Below, one piece after another: positions 1 through 7,799 of a DNA stretch of 64,000 nucleotides. The position numbers and the translations under genes are program-made. The stretch comes from Anaerostipes sp. 992a (GTDB lineage: Bacteria; Bacillota; Clostridia; Lachnospirales; Lachnospiraceae). Each line of letters opens with the position of its first letter. Position 1 is the stretch's first letter. Below the pieces are notes generated by a model. That model had not been told where the DNA came from. It searched no databases and saw only the letters and a program-made list of their open reading frames with translations. Location: contig NZ_MJIG01000003.1 in assembly GCF_001940245.1 (NCBI RefSeq), forward strand, positions 282,001 through 346,000. The letters run 5' to 3'.

Positions 1-2
1 GG

Positions 3-1442
3 GCAAAGGATAGGAGAGAAAAAGAAAAACAGACATATGAGCAGCTTCAGGCGCTTTTTCAGGATGGAATGGCAGGAATTCTGGCGGCAGGTCTGAAGGA
101 GAATGAGCCATGTCCGGTGTGCGGATCGAAAAATCATCCGAAAACAGCAGAAATAGCACATGGGGTTCCGTCTAAGGAACAAGTAGAAATACAAAAGAAA
201 AGGTGGAACCAGGAAGAACAGAGCTTTCTTAAGGCCTTATCTCTGGCAAAGGGACGAAAAGAGGCAGTTGGGCAATGGAAGAAGCAACTGGATCAGGAGC
301 GTAAAGAAGTTCTTGGACAGACTACAAGGGAGGAAAGACAGCAGGAAGTTATCAGGCGGGAGAAGGAGGTTCACGATAAGCTGAGTGAAATGAATAAGAA
401 GAAAAAAGCATTCGCAGTTATTGGAACCAAAAGCCGACAATTAGAAACCAGTTTAGAAGAATATTCCAAAGAGGAACAGACATATAAGGAAAGATATCAA
501 AAGTTGTCAGAAAGGGCGATGGAGTTGTCCGGAATCAGGAAGACCTTGGGAGCATCTTTACCCAAAGACATTCCAGATTATGAGACTGTCCAGGGCATGG
601 TAAATAAAGAACAGGAGAGACTGAATACATGGCAACATCAATGGGAGCAGGAGCAGGATAACATGCAGAAATTGCTTCAGGAAGAAAGAGCTCATAGTGC
701 TGTGTTGGATGAAAAGGAAAAACAGTTAAAAGCTGTGAAAGAAAATCTGACAGAGGAAAGGCTGCCTCTCAAAACAGAAATAGAAGATGTGCGTAGAAAA
801 AATAAAGAGCGTATACAGATTCTTCATGGAAAGGGAAAACAAACGCAAGATGCGATCCGTTCTTTTCAGGATAAGAATGAAAAGAAGAAAAAACTGGAAG
901 ACCAATATGGCATTGCAGGGGATGTGGATCAACTGGTAAATGGAAAAAATTCGCGCTCTTTGAAATTTGAGCAATACGTACTCATGGCATATTTTGATGA
1001 TATTTTAAAAGCGGCCAATCAGCGGCTTCTTATCATGTCAAATGGCCGTTATGAATTATACCGTATAGAAGAACTGAGCGATGGAAGAAAGAAAAATCAT
1101 CTGGATATTGAAGTATTGGATTATTATACAGGGAAAAAGAGAAGTGTGAAGTCTTTATCCGGTGGAGAGTCCTTTAAAGCAGCATTGTGTCTTGCATTAG
1201 GCTTAAGTGATGTTGTACAGAGCTATGCAGGGGGAATTCAGATTGAAATGTTATTTATTGATGAAGGCTTTGGATCCCTGGATGAAGAATCACTGGAGCA
1301 GGCGGTGGAGGTTCTTAAGACACTTTCCGGGACGGGAAGAACCATTGGTATTATTTCTCATGTGGTAGAATTGAAGGAAAAGATTGAGGCGCAAATTATT
1401 GTAGAAAAATCCAGTACTGGAAGTAAAATAAAAAAATTATAA
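3..1442 (+). CDS. sbcC: Exonuclease subunit SbcC, C-terminal part (5' end outside window)
   Basis: The frame is open from the first bases, so this is the C-terminal part of an SMC-like ATPase; the Met codon at 69 is internal. Visible in order: a zinc-hook CPVC followed by GSKNHP (around 111-137), a long charged coiled coil rich in E, K, Q and R (about 150-900), the ABC signature SLSGGES (about 1153-1173), Walker B LFIDEGFGSLDEES (about 1252-1293) and a closing ISHV segment (about 1354). With SbcD, presumably encoded upstream, SbcC forms an ATP-dependent nuclease that opens hairpins and processes DNA ends. The order hook, returning coil, C-terminal ATPase half is normal for the family. The next genes are tRNAs with their own promoter, so this is the end of its transcription unit. 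Confidence 0.95.
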   Translation, partial: AKDRREKEKQTYEQLQALFQDGMAGILAAGLKENEPCPVCGSKNHPKTAEIAHGVPSKEQVEIQKKRWNQEEQSFLKALSLAKGRKEAVGQWKKQLDQERKEVLGQTTREERQQEVIRREKEVHDKLSEMNKKKKAFAVIGTKSRQLETSLEEYSKEEQTYKERYQKLSERAMELSGIRKTLGASLPKDIPDYETVQGMVNKEQERLNTWQHQWEQEQDNMQKLLQEERAHSAVLDEKEKQLKAVKENLTEERLPLKTEIEDVRRKNKERIQILHGKGKQTQDAIRSFQDKNEKKKKLEDQYGIAGDVDQLVNGKNSRSLKFEQYVLMAYFDDILKAANQRLLIMSNGRYELYRIEELSDGRKKNHLDIEVLDYYTGKKRSVKSLSGGESFKAALCLALGLSDVVQSYAGGIQIEMLFIDEGFGSLDEESLEQAVEVLKTLSGTGRTIGIISHVVELKEKIEAQIIVEKSSTGSKIKKL

Positions 1443-1449
1443 AAAATGC

Positions 1450-1478
1450 TTGACTTTTGTAGTATGTTAGGATATACT
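1450..1478 (+). promoter_or_regulatory. Sigma-A promoter for the tRNA-Val/tRNA-Met pair
   Basis: TTGACT (1450-1455) and TATACT (1473-1478) are separated by 17 bp, and the tRNA begins about 20 bp after the -10. Each hexamer matches 5 of 6 consensus bases. It lies directly after the sbcC stop. Confidence 0.8.
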
Positions 1479-1499
1479 AAATCTTGTCGTTGAGACAAT

Positions 1500-1572
1500 G
1501 GGATCATAGCTCAGCTGGGAGAGCACCTGCCTTACAAGCAGGGGGTCACAGGTTCGAGCCCTGTTGGTCCCA
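1500..1572 (+). tRNA. tRNA-Val (anticodon TAC)
   Basis: A 73-nt cloverleaf. The acceptor stem GGGATCA (1500-1506) pairs with TGGTCCC (1565-1571), the discriminator is A, and the D arm contains AGCTCAGCTGGGAGAGC. The anticodon stem CCTGC/GCAGG encloses loop CTTACAA, giving anticodon TAC (Val). The T arm contains GGTTCGAGCC. The 3' CCA is not encoded. Confidence 0.95.
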
Positions 1573-1598
1573 TTTTTCTTCAATAAAACTTTATATAT

Positions 1599-1672
1599 GG
1601 CGATGTAGCTCAGTTGGCTAGAGCACACGGTTCATACCCGTGGTGTCGGCAGTTCGAATCTGCCCGTCGCTA
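1599..1672 (+). tRNA. tRNA-Met (anticodon CAT)
   Basis: A 74-nt cloverleaf. The acceptor GGCGATG (1599-1605) pairs with CGTCGCT (1665-1671) and the discriminator is A. The anticodon stem CACGG/CCGTG encloses loop TTCATAC, giving CAT. The ordinary 5' end pairing and lack of GGG/CCC anticodon-stem pairs fit an elongator Met tRNA rather than the initiator. A lysidine-modified Ile tRNA cannot be fully excluded from sequence alone. CCA is not encoded. Confidence 0.9.
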
Positions 1673-1676
1673 TCTT

Positions 1677-1710
1677 AAGACCTCAGAAAATATTTCTGAG
1701 GTCTTTTCCT
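1677..1710 (+). terminator. Intrinsic terminator after the tRNA pair
   Basis: A perfect 13-bp stem, AAGACCTCAGAAA (1677-1689) with TTTCTGAGGTCTT (1693-1705), a 3-nt loop and a following T run. Confidence 0.9.
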
Positions 1711-1830
1711 TGTTAGGCTTTAAGCCTGTTCATCATTGTGGAGTTTCTCAGGCAGAGAAACGAAACTTTGAGGAACAAAGAAACCACCGGCTCAGCCGGT
1801 GAGTCAGCATTGCTTCAGCTTACAGTAAAA

Positions 1831-1886
1831 AACCTCCAATGATATAATTATGTTGGTTCGCCAACCACATAAAATCAAAGGAGGTT
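1831..1886 (+). promoter_or_regulatory. Self-inhibitory leader hairpin masking the tnpA ribosome-binding site
   Basis: AACCTCC (1831-1837) is an exact complement of the transposase Shine-Dalgarno GGAGGTT (1880-1886), and a GTTGG-TTCG-CCAAC hairpin (1852-1865) lies between them. Together they form a long imperfect stem that would hide the RBS. This matches the known IS200 mechanism, where a structured 5' UTR represses transposase translation. Confidence 0.75.
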
Positions 1887-1892
1887 ATCCAA

Positions 1893-2363
1893 ATGGATAT
1901 TAGTAGTTTATCACATACAAAATGGAATTGTAAGTATCATATTGTTTTTGCACCAAAATATAGAAGAAAAGTGGCATACGGAAAGTTAAAACAAGATATA
2001 GCTAATATTCTGAGTATGCTATGCAAAAGAAAAGGTGTAGAAATAGTGGAGGCAGAAATCTGTCCAGATCATGTACATATGCTGGTGAGGATTCCGCCAA
2101 GTATAAGTGTTTCAAGTTTTGTAGGGTATTTAAAGGGAAAAAGTACACTCATGATATTCGAACGACATGCAAATTTAAAGTATAAATATGGAAATAGACA
2201 TTTCTGGTGTCGAGGATATTATGTAGATACTGTAGGGAAGAATGCAAAGAAAATACAAGAGTATATTCAAAATCAGTTAAAAGAGGATTTAGAATATGAT
2301 CAAATGACACTAAAAGAGTATATTGACCCGTTTACGGGTGAGCCAGTAAAAGCAAATAAATAA
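1893..2363 (+). CDS. tnpA: IS200/IS605-family Y1 transposase TnpA
   Basis: A 156-residue HUH single-strand transposase. The metal-binding H-x-H is seen as PDHVHMLV (His60, His62) and the catalytic tyrosine as Tyr124 in IQEYIQNQ with Gln128 on the same helix. The N-terminal KYHIVFAPKYRR block is typical of TnpA. Length is normal and the frame is intact. It cuts and rejoins single-stranded DNA at the hairpin ends of the element. The RBS GGAGGTT (1880-1886) sits 6 nt before the ATG but is paired with the upstream AACCTCC, so expression is probably very low. Confidence 0.95.
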   Translation: MDISSLSHTKWNCKYHIVFAPKYRRKVAYGKLKQDIANILSMLCKRKGVEIVEAEICPDHVHMLVRIPPSISVSSFVGYLKGKSTLMIFERHANLKYKYGNRHFWCRGYYVDTVGKNAKKIQEYIQNQLKEDLEYDQMTLKEYIDPFTGEPVKANK

Positions 2364-2366
2364 AAT

Positions 2367-2383
2367 GAGCCCTTTAGGGCTCC
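2367..2383 (+). terminator. Hairpin after tnpA
   Basis: GAGCCCT-TT-AGGGCTC directly follows the transposase stop. There is no T tract, so it is a weak terminator or a transcript-stabilising hairpin. Confidence 0.4.
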
Positions 2384-2490
2384 ATAGGTAAATGATGTTG
2401 CAGTTGGCGAACCATTCGATGAGTCTTTAGACTCTAGTGCCGGTAATTTGCCCTTATAGGGCAAGTACAAACCACCGGCTGAGCCGGTGG

Positions 2491-2519
2491 TTGTGATTTG
2501 TAGAAAGGGATGTTATAAT
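2491..2519 (+). promoter_or_regulatory. Promoter of ispF at the IS right end
   Basis: TTGTGA (2491-2496), 17 bp, TATAAT (2514-2519). The -10 is perfect and the -35 matches 4 of 6. The first two bases of the -35 are the last two bases of the right-end hairpin of the IS, so the element touches or supplies the -35 box. Confidence 0.7.
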
Positions 2520-2579
2520 CGTTTCAAATAAAATATTCTGAAAAAGTGGAAAATAAAGAGAAGAAAAGGAGAGACCATT

Positions 2580-3122
2580 ATGCGTGTTGGAATGGGATAT
2601 GATGTCCACAAATTGGTAGAAGGAAGAGATCTGATCATTGGAGGTGTGAAGATTCCTTATGAGAAAGGGCTGTTGGGACATTCGGATGCAGATGTACTTC
2701 TGCATGCGATTACGGATGCTATTTTAGGGGCAGCAGCTTTGGGAGATATTGGAAAACATTTTCCTGACTCTGATCCAAAGTACAAAGGTGCAGATAGTTT
2801 AAAATTGCTGGCATCAGCCAAAGAGCTTCTGGATCAGGAAAATTATTATATTGAAAATGTAGATGCTACGATTATCGCACAGAGACCTAAGATGGCTCCT
2901 CATATTCCGATGATGAGAGAAAACGTTGCAAGGGTATTGGGGATTGATATTAGTCAGGTGAACATAAAGGCAACGACGGAAGAGGGGCTTGGATTCACCG
3001 GAAAAGGAGAAGGAATCAGCGCACAGGCAGTATCTTTAATTTCCCCGGTGGCCAATTATCAATATATTGATCCAATGGCAGAGATGGGCTGTGATGGCTG
3101 TCCTGGATGTAAGAGGGGATAA
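2580..3122 (+). CDS. ispF: 2-C-methyl-D-erythritol 2,4-cyclodiphosphate synthase
   Basis: IspF catalyses the fifth step of the MEP isoprenoid pathway, cyclising CDP-ME 2-phosphate with loss of CMP. Metal ligands are visible as Asp8 and His10 (GYDVH) and His42 (DVLLHA); [14 protein letters not shown] and the [15 protein letters not shown] block complete the active site. It is 180 residues, longer than the usual 155-160. The extra C-terminal tail carries a C-x2-C-x2-C motif (Cys171, Cys174, Cys177) not needed for catalysis. The start follows an AGGAGA RBS. The acetyltransferase gene begins 2 bp after the stop. Confidence 0.96.
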   Translation: MRVGMGYDVHKLVEGRDLIIGGVKIPYEKGLLGHSDADVLLHAITDAILGAAALGDIGKHFPDSDPKYKGADSLKLLASAKELLDQENYYIENVDATIIAQRPKMAPHIPMMRENVARVLGIDISQVNIKATTEEGLGFTGKGEGISAQAVSLISPVANYQYIDPMAEMGCDGCPGCKRG

Positions 3123-3124
3123 TC

Positions 3125-4186
3125 ATGAAGCTTAGCTATGATGAGAAGAAAGAAAAGGAACCAATTCTTAGAGAGATGTGGCGCAGTATTTTTGGAGATC
3201 CCAAAAGATATGAAGATTTCTATTATCAATCTATGTATCCCAAAAATCAGGTGTTGACGGAAGAATGGGATGAAGAAGTAGTCGGTATGATTCATTTGAA
3301 TCCCTATGTGGTTCAGGTTGGAGAAGCTTCCTATCCGCTGCATTATATTGTTGGAGTGGCCACATTAGAAAAATGTCGGAGACAGGGGGTAATGAGGAAT
3401 ATGCTGGTTCGCTGTATGAAGGATATGGCAGAACGAGGGGAAATCTTTACGTACCTTATGCCGGCAGATAGGGCTTATTATGAACCTTTTGATTTTGCAT
3501 TTATACAGAGATTTGCTGTAGAAACAATGACAGGAGAAGGTGGTAAAGAGGGTCTGGTCCCTTTGACGAAAGAAGAATTCGCTGAGGCATCTGTATTTCT
3601 GGAAGGATTTTTAAAAGAACATTTTGGAGTATATACCAAGTTGGGAAAGGCGTATCTTCTTCAGCTTCGGGAAGAGTGTGAAAGTGAGGATGGAGAGCTT
3701 CTGATATTAAAGGATGCAGGAAAGATCGTCGGTTTTTGCTGCTATGGACAGGAAGAAACGGTATATGTAAGGCAGATTTTCTGTCAGGACCCAGATCAAA
3801 TGAAGGCAGCCATTGCAGGATATTTTCCTGGGAAGCAGATCGAAATGACAGTGGATGGAGGAGAGAATGGAAAGGGAGCCTCCATTATGGCTAGGATCCT
3901 TCGGTTGGACCTTTTGGTTCCTTTGCTAAAAGGCAAAAAAGAATGCGAGTTTTTGATCGGGATTCAGGATAATTATCTGGAGCAACAGAATGGTAATTTC
4001 TGTTTCCGGATTGGAAAAGAGTCCTGCGGCATAGAGAAAACCAGCCAGATACCGGAAAAAAGTATTGGGATTCAGGATCTGACAAAAATCCTATTTGGCT
4101 TTGAGCATCTGGAATTGTTGAGCAGGTATCCGGATTTTGAAGCCATAGAGCCATTGGGTCCAGTGATGATCGGAGAAATAATATAG
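3125..4186 (+). CDS. GNAT-family N-acetyltransferase, Eis-like architecture
   Basis: 353 residues. The N-terminal part carries a GNAT acetyl-CoA site (VGVATLEKCRRQGVMRNML, around residues 80-98) and the YYEPFDF segment typical of Eis-like proteins; the remainder would hold a second GNAT-like fold and an SCP2-like C-terminal domain. Eis-type enzymes acetylate amines such as aminoglycosides or protein lysines, but the substrate here is unknown. It lies 2 bp after ispF, so the two are probably co-transcribed. The stop codon abuts the -35 of the T-box promoter. Confidence 0.75.
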   Translation: MKLSYDEKKEKEPILREMWRSIFGDPKRYEDFYYQSMYPKNQVLTEEWDEEVVGMIHLNPYVVQVGEASYPLHYIVGVATLEKCRRQGVMRNMLVRCMKDMAERGEIFTYLMPADRAYYEPFDFAFIQRFAVETMTGEGGKEGLVPLTKEEFAEASVFLEGFLKEHFGVYTKLGKAYLLQLREECESEDGELLILKDAGKIVGFCCYGQEETVYVRQIFCQDPDQMKAAIAGYFPGKQIEMTVDGGENGKGASIMARILRLDLLVPLLKGKKECEFLIGIQDNYLEQQNGNFCFRIGKESCGIEKTSQIPEKSIGIQDLTKILFGFEHLELLSRYPDFEAIEPLGPVMIGEII

Positions 4187-4215
4187 TTGACAAATAAGCA
4201 AAAATTTCATAATAT
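4187..4215 (+). promoter_or_regulatory. Promoter of the T-box cysE-cysS operon
   Basis: A perfect -35 TTGACA (4187-4192), 17 bp, then TAATAT (4210-4215). The -35 starts at the base after the acetyltransferase stop codon. Confidence 0.8.
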
Positions 4216-4227
4216 ATTGTATATGTA

Positions 4228-4468
4228 TGAAAAAGTGATGATCGGAAGGAGTACTGTATTTGGAACCATCAGAGAGGATTTGTCATTGGCTGTAAGCAGA
4301 TCTTGGGAAAGAACATGGGAATGCATCCGTGAACTGATTGAGCGAAAAGAAGAGTAGCTGAATCCGTAAAGCAGGCGTTAACTGTGTGAGTGAGAATGCC
4401 ATTTTGGCATTTTAATTAAGAGTGGAACCGCGGATAGAACTTCGTCTCTTTTAGAGACGGAGTTTTTT
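4228..4468 (+). promoter_or_regulatory. T-box leader (cysteine) controlling cysE-cysS
   Basis: The canonical T-box sequence AGAGTGGAACCGCGG is at about 4421-4435, followed by an intrinsic terminator with an 11-bp stem (4439-4449 with 4453-4463) and T run. The upstream part (4236-4345) has the size of Stem I, and a TGC triplet at 4322-4324 in GGAATGCATCC is the likely specifier, matching Cys. A GAATGCCATTTTGGCATT hairpin (about 4391-4410) fits Stem III. Uncharged tRNA-Cys would bind and stabilise the antiterminator, switching on serine acetyltransferase and cysteinyl-tRNA synthetase. The specifier assignment is inferred from position and target genes. Confidence 0.92.
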
Positions 4469-4556
4469 GTTGCATAAGAATTTCTCAAATTGCTTATGTA
4501 ACAAAAGAGCATTCCGTGTAAGACTCTTTTTCAAATTTAGAAATGGGGAATGAGAG

Positions 4557-5243
4557 ATGGGATTTATTAAATATGTAAAGGAAGAAATCAATATCATCAG
4601 AGACCGTGACCCGGCCATCAAGAGTAACATGGAAGTATTCTTATATCCTTCCTTTAAGGCAATCATGTGGTATCGGGTTGCCCATAAATTATATGTGAAG
4701 AAGCATTATTTTCTTGCCAGACTGATTTCTCAAAAGACGGCACGAAAGACAGGGATTGAGATTCATCCTGGGGCAAAAATCGGAAAAGGATTGTTTATTG
4801 ACCATGGTCATGGAGTAGTCATAGGAGAAACAGCAGTATTGGGAGAGAATGTTACTCTGTATCAAGGAGTGACCTTAGGAGGTACTGGAAAGGAAAAAGG
4901 AAAGAGACATCCAACCTTAGGTGACAATGTCATGGTCAGTGCAGGTGCCAAAATTCTCGGTTCTTTTACAGTGGGATCCAATTCTAAGATCGGTTCTGGA
5001 TCTGTAGTTGTATCAGAGGTTCCACCAAACTCTACAGTAGTAGGAGTTCCGGGACGTGTGGTAAAGAGAGATGGTGTAAAGCTTCCGCAGAACGATTTGA
5101 ATCAGACAGATCTGCCAAATCCAAACTTAATGGATATTAATCATTTACAGCGTGAGAATGAAGAATTGAGAAATATATTGACTCAGTTTATGAAGCATGT
5201 AGAAAGAGCGGAGAGAAAGGAAAAGAAAAATGAAGATATTTAA
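4557..5243 (+). CDS. cysE: Serine O-acetyltransferase
   Basis: CysE transfers acetyl from acetyl-CoA to L-serine, the first committed step of cysteine synthesis. The 228-residue protein has an N-terminal helical region, then a left-handed beta-helix of hexapeptide repeats (from about residue 65): HPGAKIGKGLFIDHGHGVVIG and GVTLGGTGKEKGKRHPTLG, with the catalytic DHGHG. A charged C-terminal tail (KHVERAERKEKKN) extends past the core. It overlaps cysS by 14 bp. Control is by the upstream cysteine T-box, which ties cysteine synthesis to tRNA-Cys charging. Confidence 0.95.
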   Translation: MGFIKYVKEEINIIRDRDPAIKSNMEVFLYPSFKAIMWYRVAHKLYVKKHYFLARLISQKTARKTGIEIHPGAKIGKGLFIDHGHGVVIGETAVLGENVTLYQGVTLGGTGKEKGKRHPTLGDNVMVSAGAKILGSFTVGSNSKIGSGSVVVSEVPPNSTVVGVPGRVVKRDGVKLPQNDLNQTDLPNPNLMDINHLQRENEELRNILTQFMKHVERAERKEKKNEDI

Positions 5244-6633
5244 TACATTAACCAGAAAAAAGGAAGAATTTGTACCAGTTCAGGAAGGAAAAGTAGGTAT
5301 GTATGTCTGCGGGCCGACAGTATACAATTATATTCATATTGGAAATGCAAGACCAATGATCGTATTTGATACTGTGCGCCGTTATTTGGAATATAAAGGA
5401 TACGATGTAAATTATGTATCCAATTTTACTGATGTGGATGATAAGATCATCAAAAAAGCCAACGAGGAAGGTGTAGATGCTTCTGTTATCTCTGAACGCT
5501 TTATCGAAGAGTGCAAGAAAGATATGGAGGGGCTGAATGTAAAGCCAGCAACAAAGCATCCAAAGGCAACAGAAGAAATCAATGGAATGATTCAGATGAT
5601 TCAGACTCTGATTGAAAAAGGGCATGCTTATCCGGTAGATGGAACAGTATATTTTAAGACCAGATCTTTTGAAGAGTATGGAAAGCTTTCAAAGAAAAAC
5701 ATCGATGATCTGGAAGCAGGACACAGAGATATTAAAGTTCGTGGTGAAGACGGAAAAGAAGATCCACTGGATTTTGTACTTTGGAAGCCAAAAAAGGAAG
5801 GAGAACCTGCATGGAAATCTCCATGGGGAGAAGGACGTCCAGGGTGGCATATTGAGTGCTCTGAAATGTCTAAAAAGTACATTGGTGATACCATTGATAT
5901 TCATGCTGGTGGAGAAGATCTGATTTTTCCTCATCATGAAAATGAAATTGCACAGTCTGAAGCATGTAATGATGAACCGTTTGCAAAATACTGGATGCAT
6001 AATGCATTTCTAAATATCGACGGCGAGAAGATGTCAAAATCAGCAGGAAATTTCTTTACGGTGCGCGAAATCAGTGAAAAATATTCATTACAGGTCATCC
6101 GTTTCTTTATGCTGAGTGCACATTACAGAAGTCCATTAAATTTCAGTGATACATTAGTGGAAAGTTCCAAGAACGGATTAGAACGTATTTTAACTGCTAT
6201 TGAAAATGTGAGAGATGCAGTTCAGTCTAAAGAAGAAGGAATCTTGACAGAAGAAGACTGCGGAAATTTAGAAAAAGTGGAAGCACTTGTAAAAAAATAC
6301 GAAGCAGCCATGGAAGATGATTTTAATACAGCAGATGCGATTGCAGCTATTTTTGAAATGGTAAAGCTTGCTAACATTACAGTAAAGGATGGTTCTAAAG
6401 AATATGCTGAGCGCTTATTAAAAACCTTGGAACAGCTTTGTGATGTTCTTGGGATTATTACGGAAAAAGAAGAAGAGCTGCTGGATGCAGATGTAGAGGC
6501 TTTGATTCAGGAGCGTCAGGATGCAAGAAAGGCAAAGAACTTTGCTCGTGCGGATGAAATCCGTGATCAGCTGGCTGCTCAGGGAATTATTTTAAAGGAT
6601 ACAAGAGAAGGGGTAAAATGGACAAGAGCATAA
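5230..6633 (+). CDS. cysS: Cysteinyl-tRNA synthetase
   Basis: A 467-residue class I synthetase that charges tRNA-Cys. Zinc-ligand Cys27 (YVCGPT), the HIGN signature at residues 36-39 (IHIGNARP), the GWHIECSEM and HHENEIAQSEA zinc and active-site segments, and KMSKS at about 267-271 are all visible; the C-terminal DALR-type anticodon-binding region follows. Length is normal. It overlaps cysE upstream and mrnC downstream (16 bp), consistent with a translationally coupled operon under the Cys T-box. Confidence 0.97.
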   Translation: MKIFNTLTRKKEEFVPVQEGKVGMYVCGPTVYNYIHIGNARPMIVFDTVRRYLEYKGYDVNYVSNFTDVDDKIIKKANEEGVDASVISERFIEECKKDMEGLNVKPATKHPKATEEINGMIQMIQTLIEKGHAYPVDGTVYFKTRSFEEYGKLSKKNIDDLEAGHRDIKVRGEDGKEDPLDFVLWKPKKEGEPAWKSPWGEGRPGWHIECSEMSKKYIGDTIDIHAGGEDLIFPHHENEIAQSEACNDEPFAKYWMHNAFLNIDGEKMSKSAGNFFTVREISEKYSLQVIRFFMLSAHYRSPLNFSDTLVESSKNGLERILTAIENVRDAVQSKEEGILTEEDCGNLEKVEALVKKYEAAMEDDFNTADAIAAIFEMVKLANITVKDGSKEYAERLLKTLEQLCDVLGIITEKEEELLDADVEALIQERQDARKAKNFARADEIRDQLAAQGIILKDTREGVKWTRA

Positions 6634-7046
6634 TTCTTGATATGAAACAGCAGCTTCAGCTAAAGGAAGTAGATATTCGGACGTATTCTCCATTGGCACT
6701 GGCTTATCTGGGGGATGCGGTATATGAAGTCATTGTACGTACGATTCTTTTGAATCACGGCAACATGCCGGTAAATAAATATCATAGAAAGGCGAGTCAT
6801 ATGGTAAATGCATCTGCTCAGTCCAGAATGATTACGGAGCTAGAACCTATGCTCACCGAAGAAGAATTGTCTGTATATAAGAGAGGAAGAAATGCCAAAT
6901 CTTATACATCAGCCAAGCACGCCACAATTATCGAGTATCGTATGGCAACTGGATTTGAAGCATTAATTGGATACTTATATTTAAAAGAAGAGATGGAACG
7001 GATCTTTTATTTAGTAAAGACCGGACTGCATATAGGAGAGGAATAA
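6618..7046 (+). CDS. mrnC: Mini-ribonuclease III
   Basis: A 142-residue RNase III catalytic domain without a dsRBD. Catalytic acidic residues lie in LAYLGDAVYEVIVR (Asp33, Glu37), and the second half of the active site in the RNAKSYTSAKHATIIEYRMATGFEALIGYLYL block. Mini-III matures 23S rRNA ends in Firmicutes. It overlaps the cysS end and is followed after 1 bp by rlmB, the conserved cysS-mrnC-rlmB order of Bacillota. Confidence 0.95.
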   Translation: MDKSIILDMKQQLQLKEVDIRTYSPLALAYLGDAVYEVIVRTILLNHGNMPVNKYHRKASHMVNASAQSRMITELEPMLTEEELSVYKRGRNAKSYTSAKHATIIEYRMATGFEALIGYLYLKEEMERIFYLVKTGLHIGEE

Positions 7047-7047
7047 T

Positions 7048-7791
7048 ATGCCAGTAGAAGAAAATATCATTGAAGGGCGTAATGCCGTAATGGAAGCATT
7101 TCGCTCAGGAAAAACAGTTGACAAATTATTTGTATTGGACGGCTGTACAGACGGTCCAGTCCGCTCCATTATAAGAGAAGCAAGAAAGCATGATACATTG
7201 CTCCAATTTGTGAAAAAGGAGCGTCTGGAACAGATTTCCCAGACAGGAAAGCATCAGGGTGTGATTGCATATACAGCTGCTTATCAATATGCAGAAATTG
7301 AGGATATGTTTGCACTGGCAGCCGAAAAAGGTGAAGATCCATTCCTCATTTTGTTGGATGAGATTGAGGATCCTCATAATCTGGGTGCAATTATTCGTAC
7401 TGCAAATCTGGCAGGTGCCCATGGCGTGATTATTCCAAAAAGACGTGCGGTAGGATTGACAGCGACAGTTGCCAAGACTTCCTGTGGAGCACTAAATTAC
7501 ACGCCAGTTGCAAAAGTCACTAATCTTACAAAGACCATTGAAGAGCTTAAGAAAAGGGGCGTATGGTTTGTATGTGCGGATATGGGCGGCGAAGTTATGT
7601 ATGATCTGAATCTGACTGGGCCGATCGGTCTGGTGATTGGAAATGAAGGCTCTGGGGTAAGTAAGCTAGTAAGAGAGCATTGTGACTATATTGCCTCTAT
7701 TCCGATGAAGGGAGATATTGATTCTCTGAATGCGTCAGTGGCAACCGGTGTTCTGGCATATGAAATTGTAAGACAGCGCATGACAAAATAG
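7048..7791 (+). CDS. rlmB: 23S rRNA (guanosine-2'-O-)-methyltransferase RlmB (SpoU family)
   Basis: 247 residues. An N-terminal substrate-binding domain (IIEGRNAVMEAFRSGKTVDKLFV) is followed by a SPOUT methyltransferase domain with the three SpoU motifs: DPHNLGAIIRTANLAG, GLVIGNEGSG, and IPMKGDIDSLNASVATGVLAYE. It methylates the 2'-O of G2251 (E. coli numbering) in the peptidyl-transferase loop of 23S rRNA. It lies between mrnC and sigH in a conserved operon. Other SpoU proteins can act on tRNA, but context favours RlmB. Confidence 0.92.
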   Translation: MPVEENIIEGRNAVMEAFRSGKTVDKLFVLDGCTDGPVRSIIREARKHDTLLQFVKKERLEQISQTGKHQGVIAYTAAYQYAEIEDMFALAAEKGEDPFLILLDEIEDPHNLGAIIRTANLAGAHGVIIPKRRAVGLTATVAKTSCGALNYTPVAKVTNLTKTIEELKKRGVWFVCADMGGEVMYDLNLTGPIGLVIGNEGSGVSKLVREHCDYIASIPMKGDIDSLNASVATGVLAYEIVRQRMTK

Positions 7792-7799
7792 GAGAAGGC

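Larger units (their letters stand above)
1780..2497 (+). mobile_element. IS200-type insertion sequence (IS200/IS605 family), about 0.7 kb
   Basis: A single Y1 transposase gene (1893-2363) is flanked by subterminal hairpins: CACCGGC/GCCGGTG at 1785-1801 on the left and AACCACCGGC/GCCGGTGGTT at 2470-2492 on the right, the latter with a TGA loop. The size of about 0.7 kb, the absence of long terminal inverted repeats and the absence of an accessory tnpB gene fit IS200. The exact cleavage sites cannot be fixed from one copy, so the ends are approximate. The element sits between the tRNA terminator and ispF, an intergenic insertion that breaks no gene. The transposase frame is intact, so the element may be active. 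Confidence 0.88.

Noticed and set aside
1614-1802. 62-aa reading frame on the + strand
   Set aside because: It begins inside tRNA-Met and runs through the terminator and IS left end; no RBS.
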